64,000 nucleotides of DNA from Hymenopellis radicata. Lineage: Eukaryota; Basidiomycota; Agaricomycetes; Agaricales; Physalacriaceae. The position numbers and the translations under genes are program-made. A model generated the notes under the pieces. The model had not been told where the DNA came from, searched no databases, and was given only the letters and a program-made list of their open reading frames with translations. Shown here in pieces: positions 32,619 through 43,670 of the stretch (position 1 is its first letter; each line of letters begins with the position of its first letter). The stretch covers positions 114,944-178,943 of the forward strand of contig JADNRX010000078.1 in assembly GCA_015501595.1 (NCBI GenBank). The letters are read 5' to 3'.

Positions 32619-35600
32619 CCCACAGAGTTAGTGCCCACACCTGATCATTGTCCTGACGCTACGCGCGCTCAACGATTGAGGTGAGACACATTTCAGATAA
32701 CAAGAAGGGTGGAATAAAAGTACATAATGCAACACACGGTATAGTTGAGGAATAACAAATGAAACAATAGCGATATACAATCCCGAGCCATCCAGAGATT
32801 GCCTAGTCATGCAGAAATGTCTTCTGCTCTTAAGACATCTTCTACCTCCTCCATCTCGATATCTTCATCATCATCCGAATCAGAGTCATCACTGTCACGG
32901 TAGTAATAGAACTCCTCCTCTTCGAGCCCGGGTTGCCCAGTTCGTTGCCTCAGGCGACACAGAACATCGTTCATGGAGTACTCGATATAATCCTTGTGAC
33001 GGTACGCCGGCTCGCTGGCTTTGACTTCGTCCAAAAACGACATTCGAACATTCATGTCCTCCAAGAGCTCCTCCGCGAGCGAGGTAACCTCGGGCAAAGA
33101 AAACCCGAAAGCACCTCGTACCCGCTCGTCGTGAGTAATGTCACAGGATATAGGGGCGAACAAGGCGTCTCCTTTGTATGCCGAATGAACCCAAGCGGGC
33201 TCGTCTTCGACGGGACGCCCTAGGAGGATGCCACCGGCAATGCATTGCTGTTCAAGAGCATCTTGAATCGGACGAACAACGTAGGAATCCAGTAGGAAAG
33301 CCGCTTCAAACGCGTCCTCAGGCGTTGAACGGATGAGCGGCCAGTTCAAATCCTCGACGAGGATGACCATTTTCACTGCTCCGCGTAGAAGATCCTGAAT
33401 GGCACATGAGACGAGGATCATAAAGAAAACAACACACGCACGATGAGGTTCTGAAAAGTCTTGCGTGAATCTTGATCGAAGTAGGTCTCTACGTCGCCGG
33501 GAGACAATTGCAAGCTGTCACCAACTTGGAGGAGGATGACCTCGAGTTGGCGATTCATGTACTGATTAATTCGGTATCGCATATTCAGACCCATGCTATA
33601 GTCAAAGGCCTCGCCCATGTCGAGATTGAGGGTGACAGACTTGAGCTGAGGTGTAGACGTATCGAGGAAGCATTTCGGGGAAGTACCAAAGAGGTCGCGG
33701 AAGACATGGGGAGTGAAATATTCGTAGGCAAGCATAGCAGCGACGAAGGAAGGCTGTTTGACCTAGTCCAGCAGGGCGCCTCACCAAGGCGAGCTTATGG
33801 TGTACGGTATAAGCGGGCAGAGGGAGTAAACAAAAGGCAATTTGTCGACCCATACTGTGCCGGCGGATGAGAGGAAGGATGTAAAGTTGCCGTCTAGGGG
33901 TGTTCGAGTCTGGATTGTTTCACCCTGAATGAAAGTTAGTGGAGAGTGGAAGGACAAGCACGGAGAACTCACTGGTCCAGGATTTGCTGTTGACTTGAAC
34001 AAATGTGTGCGGACGCGGACCGGCGCCGTGAACCGAGGGGCGGGCAATCGGAGTATAAGTCGACCCGAAGGGTAAACGTATGCGCCTGGGGGTGGGGGTA
34101 TGAATGTCGATGGGGATGCGGATAGAGAGCATGTTTTTGTTTTGTTGGGGCTCGATGGGGGTGTGCCTAACGATGACTCGTCTGAGTCTGATTTCTCAAA
34201 GAAAGAGTTGCCAGAGTTCGTTGAAGACGATGATGCTGAGTCTGAGCAGCGGCACCATTGTTAGAAGTGGGTCAACACCGGAAACGCGCACTTACCAGAG
34301 TCGTCAGAATGCACTGATTGCCGGTCGTCATAATCGTCAGCGTCGCGCATGGTAGCCTCGATTCGCGGGGCACAGTCCATGGTGGGTATGATGTAGTAAA
34401 TGGGAGGTTCGGTGACGGTGGTGGTAGTGGTAAGTGGTCAACGCGTAAATTTAGACTCCGCCGAACGCGCGATCAGTACAAAGGACCGATCACGTGTTCA
34501 ACTTTGACTTTGAACGCACCGTGGACCTACGATTTTGACGAACAATGGAACCCGTGGGACTATGGCTTTGTAGACAATGCGATGAGCAGCCAGTCGCCTT
34601 TCTTTTGTTTCTCTCACTCCCACTCCTACCATCATGTCGAAACTTGTCCCCAAGATACCCATTATCCTCGTGGAGGAATCTGCTCCCGATGGCTATAAGG
34701 TCATCAACATCGCTGGTCCTGCGTCGCTCTCCGGCAAAAATATACGCTCCTTTGATGCGGGATTCATACGCCAGCGCATCCAGGAAAACTCCAGCCTCTG
34801 GAGGTTATGTGCCCGACGCCATCTATCAGTGGACGAAACCCAACAATCCAAGGCAATTGGCACAGGTGATAACGACACTGGTGTCCGACAACCCTACACC
34901 TTTTCGCTGGTCCACTCGACAAGCAGTTCTTCCTCAAACATCAAGCTTCACCGGATCTACTTCGTCGCATATCCTAAAGCCTCTCCCGCCCCTACTGTAG
35001 TCAAGCGCAAACCAGCGCTGAGGTTAATGGAGACGCCACAAAGAAGGCCTGTAACGCGCGCACCATTGAAGCTTCCGCGACTCGTCGATCCATAAACCTC
35101 TCCCCGGTCAAGATCGAAAATAGAAGGATATGCTGACAATCCCATCTACATTGTTGGAGACGACAAAGGAAAATTAGACCTGGTATATCTCCACCTCTCT
35201 ATGTTTAACTCTCGCTAACAAACGTCCACCAGTCTGCGCCACCTTCGGATTTTCAACGATGCTTGAATCCTCCACCCGGCCGCCGATACCTAGTCTCCGA
35301 TTCCACTATGAACATCCCAAAGTTTTTGGAATTCTGTGGGGATAGCACATTGGGAGTTTACACTCCCGTACCGTGTGATCTCGACGCTGCGTCCTCGGCA
35401 TCCATGCTCGTGAGTTTATGTCGACATCGAAAAGGAGTCCCAGTTCCTCGGAACGCTAGGGAAATTAGCGGTCGGCCCATATGCCGCTGCTCCTTTGAGC
35501 TATCCACCCTCCAAGGACTTTGTCATGGACTTTGACTTTGCAGAATTCGCCGTCGACAGTCTCACGTCGACGACTTTTGAGAAAAGTCTCAACGACTATC

Positions 35601-37640
35601 TCTATGTTTGCGTCGCAGACTTTATCCCGAAATATGACAAACACCTTCATTTTGGTCAGGCTGGCGAGTTTCTTAAAAGTACAAATGGGAATGGCCAAGC
35701 AGCTCTGAATAAACTGCTGGTGAGTATTCCAATGTCGCGATATATTATTGTTTGCTTACCTTCTTCCTTCAGAAACACGTTGAAAGGCAGTTGGACGAAA
35801 TTGGGGTCTCCCGTGTCGTCATGATCATTCGTGGCTACGACGCCCTCAGGAATCTCGCAGAAGTAAAGTCACTGAGGACTTCAGAGTCGCCGACCAACCC
35901 CTCAGAGTTTCCTAGTCCTCAGCGTATTACAGACGTGTTCAAAGTGAACTTGTACCACACGGTCTTTCGTTTCCTCGACGAAACTGGGACAATCTCCAGA
36001 CTGTTCCTTTTTGGCACCTCTCCAGCGTTTTCAGCAGAGTTACGTCCATCCGCCTACACCGATCTCACCACAATGGGCGTACTTGGCTTGCTGGGCTTAC
36101 CGCCAACCAAGTGCAAGTCTACCTATCGGTCGTCGTCGGAGATAAGCCACCCGTTGGCATGGACGCCTTCGTACATTGTCTGCAGCTTCTTCCAGGCTAC
36201 ATTTATGCGCGCAATAGCCCACCTCAATATCCCCGCCGTCTTTGCACAAAATTCTTCCAATTCTTCATGAAGCATCTCCTCGAAACGACGGACAGAACAA
36301 TTTTTTGGTGCTTGCGAACGGCTGATCGACGACGTGGTGACTCGCACATGTTCATGGCTGCGAAGGCCTGGTACATTCGTGGCAAGCATCTCTGGCAAAA
36401 TCATATCGATACGCTGCGAGTGGAGCAAGCGATACCCATGTCTCCCTTTGCCACCCGATTTCGTCACCGATATACGATATTAAGCCTGACCAGACAAAAG
36501 GCACTCGTCTAGCAAGGATTCGTTTGTCCCAGCGCTGCCAGACCCTTCCTTGCCTACTGCGTGGACGTGGGGTATTTGACGTTGTCTTTTGACGTCCCGG
36601 GGGCAGAACCTGGCGTTCACTTCCAGTACACGTTCCCGGGGCATTCTGTTTATCAGATAGTAAGTCTTCCTCTCCAAGCAAGGAAGTACGTGATATCTAA
36701 CTTCGTATACGCCCCCAGTTTCTCCGAGATATTCTCAGCGCCGCTGACCAAAGCGGCCTCGCTGTTCGAACAGCGTTTGACGGATCTCCTGAGTGGATCT
36801 TTGATGTCATGGACCCGTACCTGGTCACGTCGCGAAGCACCATGTCCAATGTCAATGCGCCCGCAGACACATTTCAAAGTATCAGGACGAATCTCATGCA
36901 CTTGGCGGAAGCCCACAGTGCGGGCAACACTTATAATGTCGTCATGGAGGCCGAGCTAACCACCAAGCATCGCGCCGCCACGGTGGTACCCTTATACGAA
37001 AAGGATGAGACAATCATCATCGAGGACAACATCATCAGGATCTTTGACCTCCTCGAGGGTACCATGGGCACGAAACTCGAACGATACCCGAAGTCGCATG
37101 CGATCATCGAAAGCAAACTCACCGCGGAGCACTGGAAACAGGCTAAAGCGCTCTCGAAGCACCTCCGCGAATTACCTGGGAGCGTTTTCACCGACGCGAA
37201 GCTTCCGCCACACGGCAACATTCCCGAAAAACCAAAACACTCGTCCCGCACGTTAGAAGACAACCCTCCCACCCAACTTGAGGACTTCTTCTTCATGGGC
37301 ACAGTGAACAACCGATACGGGCGTCACAGCATCTTCGAGCTTTGGTATTCTGCCGAACAGGAAGGTCTGCAGCATGCCGGTGACCTTACAGACGGGAAAG
37401 TTGCCGACCATCGCTTCACATGCCATAAATGCACGCGAGACAACGTGCACCGGATAACGGTAATCATCGTGATCGTGGTGGGAGGTGTCCGAGTTCTGGC
37501 GCGACGTTCGAAGTTGACGAATCATGTGGCGTCGAAGTATTATGTATTACCTAGGGGAAGAAGCCGCAGTAATCGTATCGAACGCATATTATTTAGATGT
37601 ATCCTTATATTTTTCCTTGTTATTTCCTTCGCTGTATCGA
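32619..37640. repeat. Right palindrome arm, outer piece
   Basis: Reverse complement of about 15430 down to 10420. It starts CCCACAGAGTTAGTGCC, the direct continuation of 18172 before the LTR insertion. Near-identity holds to about 36160, then falls. Confidence 0.9.
32807..34380 (-). pseudogene. AAA-ATPase-like protein, sister of gene A2
   Basis: Starts at ATG 34380 and stops at 32807. Reads cleanly through the N-terminal and Pro-rich parts (TPPSSPNKTK, then APVRVRTHLFKSTANPGP). It also reads cleanly through MVILVEDLNWPLI, IQDALEQQCIAGGILLGRP and the acidic tail. The Walker A region again reads RRPAGLGQTAFL with Gln for Lys. The defect in this copy is an extra C just after it (CTTCGTCGC against CTTGTCGC in the left copy), which throws the frame for about 70 bases. 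A frame jump before HKLALVRRP is shared by both copies, so either it is an old lesion or a very short intron lies there. Divergent from the gene at 34634. Confidence 0.6.
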
Positions 37641-37747
37641 TAGTACTATTCTGTTATAATGTGATCATCTCCAAATATCGAGCTCCTCGCTTGGCTCCTC
37701 GTATCAAGTCATACTGTTCCGCCAAGAGTCCACGATGGGCTATATGA
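34634..37747 (+). pseudogene. AAA-ATPase-like protein, sister of gene A1, multiply frameshifted
   Basis: Begins MSKLVPKIPIILVEES at 34634. It shares introns with the left copy; the intron before the last domain is GTAAGT at 36661 to CCCCAG at 36719. Frame breaks occur near 34780 (extra A in GGAAAACTCC), 35085 (GAAAATAGAAGG), 35411 (extra T in GAGTTTATG), about 36090-36260 and about 36480. Inner parts are near-identical to the left copy. The C-terminal domain, uninterrupted from about 36809 (MDPYLVTSRSTMSNVNAPAD) to 37747, is only roughly two-thirds identical to it. Near its C-terminus are a Cys pair (FTCHKCTRDN) and a hydrophobic helix (ITVIIVIVVGGVRVL). Its last 60 codons extend past the homologous stop. 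Confidence 0.6.
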
Positions 37748-37905
37748 GGATGGACTAGCAATCCGCACCCTTATTCAGATCAGTGATGAAGCCTGGGTGA
37801 AGACTCGCTCTGAAATGTTTGGCTCATATGGAACAAGGCAAGTTAAGGAGTTTATTGGTTACAGTTTAGGTATTGATACAACGAGGACAAGACCACGGCA
37901 TTGTT

Positions 37906-38466
37906 TTAAGAAATAGTAATCTTCCTTGGCGCCGCCTCTGGGGCAGCCTTGGGGAACGTGACGGTCAACACGCCGTTCTCCAACGACGCGGTAATCTGCT
38001 CCTCCTAAAGTCAACTCGTCAGTAATCCATCTCTCAACATGAAACAAATCCAGGCTTACCTTGACGCCCTGAGGAAGCCTCAACGTCCTCGCGAACTTGC
38101 CAAACTTGCGTTCCTTCACAGCGTACCCCTCCTCCTCATGCTCGGTCGAGATCTTGCTCTCGCCAGTGATAGTCAGACGTCCATCGTGAACATCGATGTT
38201 GACGTCCTCCTTCTTCAGCCCGGGGAGCTCGAACGACGCGGTGACGATGTTCTTTTCCGCGTCTTCATGGAGGTCCATCCTACAGCATTTCGATCAATAA
38301 ACAGACTTGAAACAAATGCATGCAGATGCTCACCTTGGTCGGATGACGCTGGCGCAGTATTAGCGCTATCAGTCCTCTGGGCCTGCTGCTGAAGCTGAGG
38401 AAGGCCAAGAGCAGTCTCGAAGAAGCGGTCGAAGAGGTAGTTTGGTTCGTAGAAGTAGACAGACAT
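37906..38466 (-). CDS. Hsp20 / alpha-crystallin small heat-shock protein
   Basis: ATP-independent holdase that binds unfolding proteins under stress. Starts at ATG 38466 (MSVYFYEPNYLFDRFFETAL). The alpha-crystallin domain runs MDLHEDAEKNIVTASFELPG, then KKEDVNIDVHDGRLTITGES, then ERKFGKFARTLRLPQGVK. After an intron (GTAAGC...TTTAG) it reads EEQITASLENGVLTVTFPKA and ends KITIS. The first intron uses a strong GTGAGC donor (exon end 38334) and the TGTAG acceptor before 38279. With that donor the join is off by one base compared with the family's RPRMDLHE reading. One base seems missing in CGCCAGCGTC. A weak upstream donor (GTCATC) would restore frame. The upstream DNA was not searched closely for heat-shock elements. 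A broken relative lies at 6545-6987. Confidence 0.75.
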
Positions 38467-38984
38467 TATAGTGTTGTTGCTGTTGTTTTCTGGAGAGCAA
38501 GGCCAGCGAGGCTCCTCTTATACCGCTAGCAAGAATACTCGAACATTCGTATGATCTCAGATTCGACGAGCAGTGGTCCAGTCGCACTCGTTCTCGAAAG
38601 TTCGGGAACGTCGCAGTTGCCTGTTTCGGCAATGCCGAATGCCGCAAGGTCGTCTGTATTTTAAACCGTGGACACTTGACCAACCCGCTGAGTAATGTTC
38701 GCCAAACAAAGCATGAGAAAGAACTCGAGCTTTCTTCAAGTTTCCTGTGAGAAATCATGTCTTGGCATGTGAGATGATGACAATCCCAGTTTTCGACGAC
38801 CCGGTTGCAGCTTGGGTCCTAGGTGAGCTTGCTACGTCCTTTCTACCCTAAAAACCAATCTAAATTTGAGTTCGAAGACATAACATTCCAACACAAGACA
38901 GTGGACCGATGGGACGAAGCAAACCGCTGTAGGTCGCAGGTAGAGCTTGTCGTTGGCCGACGGGTTCGGCCTACGTAGGCATCA
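38467..38984. other. Intergenic
   Basis: Contains the Hsp20 promoter side: CTCGAACATTCGTATGATCTC and TTCTCGAAAGTTCGGGAACG (about 38587-38606) hold inverted GAA/TTC units of the heat-shock element type. A small plus-strand frame at about 38778 (ATCCCAGTTTTCGACGACCC) resembles one at about 42276. No further gene recognised. Confidence 0.45.
38587..38606. promoter_or_regulatory. Putative heat-shock element
   Basis: TTCTCGAAAGTTCGGGAACG contains alternating nTTCn/nGAAn pentamers, about 120 bp upstream of the Hsp20 start at 38466. This fits the known heat-shock factor binding pattern. Binding is inferred. Confidence 0.45.
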
Positions 38985-39557
38985 TTCTAAAACTTCCGTA
39001 ATGTCAAGAAACGCAGCGCCCCGCGCACTGCTCGAATGCACGATATCAACGCAGCGCTGCGCGAGCAAATACGCGGGAGGAATTGTACTCCTCCAACTGC
39101 TGCTCCTTTCTCGACGATTTCCTCTTGGGCAGTGGCGCGAAGTTCTCCTTGTCGACCGCACGCTTAGTAGACTTGAACGTGCGATTACTTTTCTGGCGCG
39201 ACGCGTGAAGCTGCGGTAGTACTCTATGGTACCGACATCGAGGATGAGACTTTGTCGAGCTTTTCTGGTGGTGTGATGGAGATGGCGGGTGCTCCCACCA
39301 AAAAGTTGTTGGCACCCGAACGTTAACTGCCGCGGGGCTTGAGATGGAAGCCACAACGCCGTCTGGGCTTCCAGGTCTGCAGCTCACTTCAGCATCTACT
39401 CCAAAGAAAAGGACCTAACTCACAGTGCAGGACGCTTCGTCCTCTTTAACATGTCCATTCTTCTTCTGGCCTTGTAAGCTTTGACAAAGGCCCTTGCACT
39501 CATGAGGAAGAACATCGAGGGGGCGACAATAGCGTCGATGAGGATAATGGCCGCTAT
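38985..39557 (-). pseudogene. Decayed copy of the palindrome-spacer membrane protein gene
   Basis: Resembles 16580-17458. The first exon reads AAIILIDAIVAP, then SARAFVKAYKA, but its ATG has become ATA and a one-base shift precedes the region matching FKEDEESFI. The distal part reads KRAVDKENFAPLPKRKSSRK, then IPPAYLLAQRCVDIVHSSSA in a different frame. The long Pro/Ser-rich exon is missing. It lies downstream-to-upstream next to Hsp20, echoing the order seen on the left of the window. Confidence 0.6.
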
Positions 39558-39853
39558 GGTAAGAATGAGAGAGTAAGATTGGACAATACTATGGTAGGCT
39601 CCAATTTGTAAGCAACGATGAGAGCCTGGAAATTGCTCGACACTGTTGTCTAATATCCTCGAGGGCAGCTATAGAAGGTGAAAATTTCATCGGAATCCGT
39701 TTGAGCAGACATGCACACATTGACCATACGACTCGGGCGAATCATGCAAAATGCTTCTGTCGTATTCCGTCTAAACATCTCGTACACGTCGATTCATTAT
39801 CATGTCCCAAGATCATACCCAAGAACTCCTCTTAGGTGCGTTCTGTCTGCACA

Positions 39854-41160
39854 TCAGCTCTTCAATGTCAAACCGGTTGGCTGACTTACTTGCTGTGGCG
39901 CACCCCCCGGCGCCATATCACGCAACCGCGCATCCATCGACGGCGTATCCAGCAACGAAAACGTATTGATACTGTCCGTCGAATTCAACAACGGCGTGCG
40001 TCTAATAAACGCGCGCGAATTAAGGACCTGTACAAGGTGTCAGAAACCAGGTATGAACGATACCAACAAAAAAACGCACAGCAAGCAGACTATTAGAATA
40101 GAGCTTTGACAGTGTGATAGCTGGCGCCAAGTGATAGTTCGTATGCTGGTAACCCAAGAACAGCCCCAAGTCCGCGACTGCCACTAGAGCGCACAAAGAT
40201 CCGCTTTCAATGATCAGCCTGATGATCTTAACATACATCGCGTTCGACGCTAAACCCGTCGATTGGGATTTGCGCATGTAGAACACCAGACTCCCCGCGA
40301 TGATGAGGTCGGCTGTTGCTGATCCACCCAACCAAACCTGCGGTAGATCAGATCACTGGGACGACGAAGCCTAAGGGGACCTCCTGCTGCGAACTCACCG
40401 ACGTATGGGAGAAGGTCTGACTCTGTATAAGCGCGAAGTTGTCGATCTGGTGCGCCCGAATACCCGTCCATATTGCTGCCACGCATTGCACAACGGACAC
40501 CTACGGAAATATAAGCCAGGAATAACTATCTTTTTGGCCAGCTCGTACTAGAAAGGCGGCTGCCGGGATCATCCTCGCTTGACTCAAGACTCGTATCCGC
40601 CAAATGAAGAAAATCTGAGCAGTGAAACTGACTGCACGACGTAAAAATCAGAAGGTATCAAGTCCGTCGGAGGAGGGACGTACTGATTCCAGTCATCGCT
40701 GGAACACTGAGCCATATGAGTCCAACATCCGCCAGTGCATGGGCGTCTCCCCACCCGTTACCAAACACCCGTATGCCATCAATCACGACTAATATCGTCT
40801 GGAGGATCTCTATGAAGCATATCCAAGCAACGTAGCATTTCGACCATAAGCGATCCTTCAGGAATGCTTGAAAATATATGACTGGTAGCGAATCAGTACA
40901 TTTATTGCCGACGTGTCAGGAACAGGATACGCACAGACTTGGACGCAGAGCACGCCAAAGAGGATGAGGTTGAAAAAGTGCCCTATGAGCTACGTGGGAG
41001 GTTAATGAGGGAATATTAAGGGCCCAAGGATGCACCCACCATTGGGACTGTTCTTCAGATCGACGAAGGTCCCATCAGTTCGGTCGAAAGTGCCTAAGAG
41101 AATTCGACGCACAATTCTCCGATAAGTATTGGGGATTGATCCATGGTACACAACCAACAT
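39854..41160 (-). CDS. DUF6534-type seven-helix membrane protein, copy 1
   Basis: Multi-exon gene read from about 41160 to a TGA at 39854. Hydrophobic segments in order: GHFFNLILFGVLCVQV; WICFIEILQTILVVIDGIRV; HALADVGLIWLSVPAMTGIS; VSFTAQIFFIWRIRVLSQAR; VSVVQCVAAIWTGIRAHQ; GSATADLIIAGSLVFYMRKS; IIRLIIESGSLCALVAVADL. It ends with the family hallmark ITLSKLYSNSLLAV, then VLNSRAFIRRTPLLNSTDSI and a cytoplasmic tail. This order and the KLYSNSLLA..LNSR motif are typical of basidiomycete DUF6534 proteins, whose function is unknown. Exon joins are in frame from the second exon on; the first exon's start is less certain (ATG 41160 gives the conserved frame). Two relatives follow at 48.8 and 52.4 kb. 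Confidence 0.75.
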
Positions 41161-41525
41161 GAGGGACGGACGGAAAACATGTCAGGTGTCTTTATACCGA
41201 GGAGACTTTCCCACCAAGCGGAAGATCATCAAGGAAAAGCGCCGCCTGCTCAATTCAACGAAGCTTGATACAGGCTTAATACCACCCGGCGTTGATCATC
41301 GTGGACCTGTTTGAGTTACGCTGGAATAGCTCTAAAACAATCCCGCCCTCACGAATCTCAGCGCATATGCGTCTCGAAACACCTAAGCGTCTTTCGGTTT
41401 GTAAAAGTAGATCCCAGCAGGTGCAGAAGCAGGCAGCTTGACCGTCAAGCGCTTAAGAGTCGAGCATCTAAAGACTAAGTCAGTCGTCGAACTCATTTGT
41501 TACAATGGCGTCCGCTGGTCTTCTA
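41161..41525. other. Intergenic
   Basis: Upstream region of the DUF6534 gene and 3' flank of the next minus-strand gene. No feature recognised. Confidence 0.35.
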
Positions 41526-42092
41526 TCAATCGTGATGAATGTATCGTGTTTCTCGGGCGTGGGCAGTGACGGCTAGGATGGGTGCGACTTTCAACGTCAT
41601 GTAGGAAATGGCCCCGGTCAGCTGGACATCGTCGTGAAGGATGTAGATGGCTCGTCTTGGCAGATATCTGTTGCAGACTGTCTGGATAACGTTAGATTCG
41701 GTGAGTCTATGATCGACCGAAAAAAGGGGGGTATCATTGATGACTGCGAAGCGGGTTTGGCTTCCTTTACGGTAACAACAACAAACGTGTTGAGGACGTC
41801 AGTGAGGAATATGCGTAGATAGACGCCGCCACGTGGATGATGATGGAACGGGATGTTGGCGGCAGTATGGACGATGCCTAGCGATGCCTGCCCAGTATTT
41901 CGGAGAGGTTTCATTCTCCATCGCGCTGCAATTACGGAGGCCCTGTCAGAGACGTCGATGTAGCCACCTAAATAGTGCTCACCTTGGTGTCGCCTGCGAG
42001 CAAATCGCTGCGCCGCTGGGCTGGATGGCCAGGACGCGGATTTTCTTGCGGTTCACGCCGGCGAGGAGCTGGGAGAGTCCGCTGGTGTCCAT
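41526..42092 (-). CDS. Hypothetical multi-exon protein
   Basis: Starts at ATG 42092 with MDTSGLSQLLAGVNRKKIRV and LAIQPSGAAICSQATP, followed by a GTGAGC donor. Further frames read SLGIVHTAANIPFHHHPRGG and VYLRIFLTDVLNTFVVVTV. After another splice comes AVINDTPLFSVDHRLTESNV, then YLPRRAIYILHDDVQLTGAI ending in TGA at 41526. Composition looks coding throughout, but I do not recognise the family and exon borders are approximate. Confidence 0.35.
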
Positions 42093-42650
42093 AGCTCATA
42101 GAGGACAGAACCTAAATTTCAGAACGGGATACCTCGTCGTTGAGTGTCGACGTCGTCGCTGTAAGTTACTGTGACGTCACGGATCGGTCCGGGGATCGGT
42201 CCGAGTCTGGTCCGAGTGGTAAAGAAGAACTCGGTGAGTCAGAGGAATCGTGTTTTCCTAAGCGAGGCGATAACAATGCCAGTCTTTGACGATCTAGTTG
42301 CTCGGGCCCGTCCACGCGAGCTGGCCACGTTGAGTTTGGACAATAGCGTACCAATTAGACGAGTCGAATTGACCGCTGCAGATGGCCTTTTCAACTAAGT
42401 ACCCACCATACCCTATGGGCGGCACCTCCGAGTCCTCTTTCGCTCCAATTTGAACTTAGCTCGCGACCTTTGGCAATGACCGTTTTCCGAGTTCAAAGCA
42501 AGTTTAAAGCGCGATCAACTGCCTGCCAGGTGACAATTGTGGCCATGGGAGAAGTTAGAACGAGCTTCTGGGTGAATCAGTCCGCCCACCAACCTTCCTT
42601 TGCAAAGATTATGATGTGTCGTTTCTAAGATACAAGACTGGGATGAAGCT
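42093..42650. other. Intergenic up to transposon
   Basis: A plus-strand frame at 42276-42398 (MPVFDDLVARARPRELATLS) resembles a piece at 38778; both may be remnants of the same small sequence. Nothing else recognised. Confidence 0.3.
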
Positions 42651-42959
42651 ATATGGGGGTAATGCTGGGGAAAAATCCAAGTTGACTACTTTTACCGTGT
42701 TTTACAACTTTTAGTACCACTTTTGAGCAAAATGAAGAGTGAGCTTCCAAGTTGTACTAATCCCACTTCTGCAACCAATCTCAGTTTTACTTTCCAGTCT
42801 TACTTTCAGAAATCTCAGTCCCCACATAGATTCGCAGCTGTCACACTACTCTTTTTGCTTAGGTACTTTGGACTCCGATGGAGTTAGGCACTTAGACACT
42901 TATGTTTAAGATAAATTTATTCGTCACATGCGCCACAACACATAAGACGGCCCTTGAAA

Positions 42960-43670
42960 TCAAAGTCCTCCCAAGCGAAAATACACTAACCTCTTCAACA
43001 TCCGCATCCCGGTTAAGCGAAACATCAGTGCCCGACAGTGAATCATCCAACATCTCAAGGAGGCGCGAGACCGCGGGTAAAACCGTTCAAAACGCCGACG
43101 GCTACGGTGCTCTGCAACGTGTGGCTGGGCCGTGGTGCAGAACCGGGAGGTTGTACTAACAATCACCCGGATGCCATTCTTCTTCTTCTCAATGACCGCA
43201 CCCTCTGCGCCCTCCTCCCCGTAATACCTGTCACTAGTAACATCATCACCAACGTCGCCAGTCCAGACGCCTTGGAGCATCAACGAGCAGGTACGGACTC
43301 AGAGCAGGTGGGGAGTGGTTGTGTGCGATCCGAATAGCATGATGGTTCCATGCGTCGCGGGCTTCGTCGAGAGCTTTCTGGATTCGGGGCTGGAAAACAA
43401 GAAAGAGACATATGGATTCTCCTGTGGCCCAAGCTCACTTCTCTCCAAATAGAGAAAGATCTTCTTGAAAGCCTCCAGAGCTGCGGGCAGCCGGCTAGTG
43501 AATAGCGCGAGTGTCCCGCGGGTGATGCGATCGTAACCCACACCCTTACTCGCATATGGCCCGCACCCCGTCATATTCACCCTCGGGCCAAGGCGGGTTC
43601 GCGACCCTCCACACGTACCCCTCAACATCATCCTCACGCCCGCAAGTCCGTTACATGCATCGTACATGTG
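42960..43670 (-). pseudogene. Integrase core-type transposase remnant
   Basis: Minus-strand translation across two frames reads LEAFKKIFLYLERSELGPQE, then CLFLVFQPRIQKALDEARDA and WNHHAIRIAHNHSPPALSP, then GVWTGDVGDDV. This is the C-terminal half of the integrase-core proteins common in Agaricomycetes (pattern FxYLExxGLL...CLFxVFxPRIQxxLxEAxxxWNHHxIRT). A frameshift lies at about 43410, between PQENP and ICLF. The catalytic N-terminal half was not found intact upstream. It is probably the degenerate transposase of the surrounding TIR element. Confidence 0.6.

Noticed and set aside
42276..42398. Small conserved peptide gene (MPVFDDLVARA...) shared with 38778
   Set aside because: Similarity covers only about 10 codons and the reading frames end differently; too little to call a gene.
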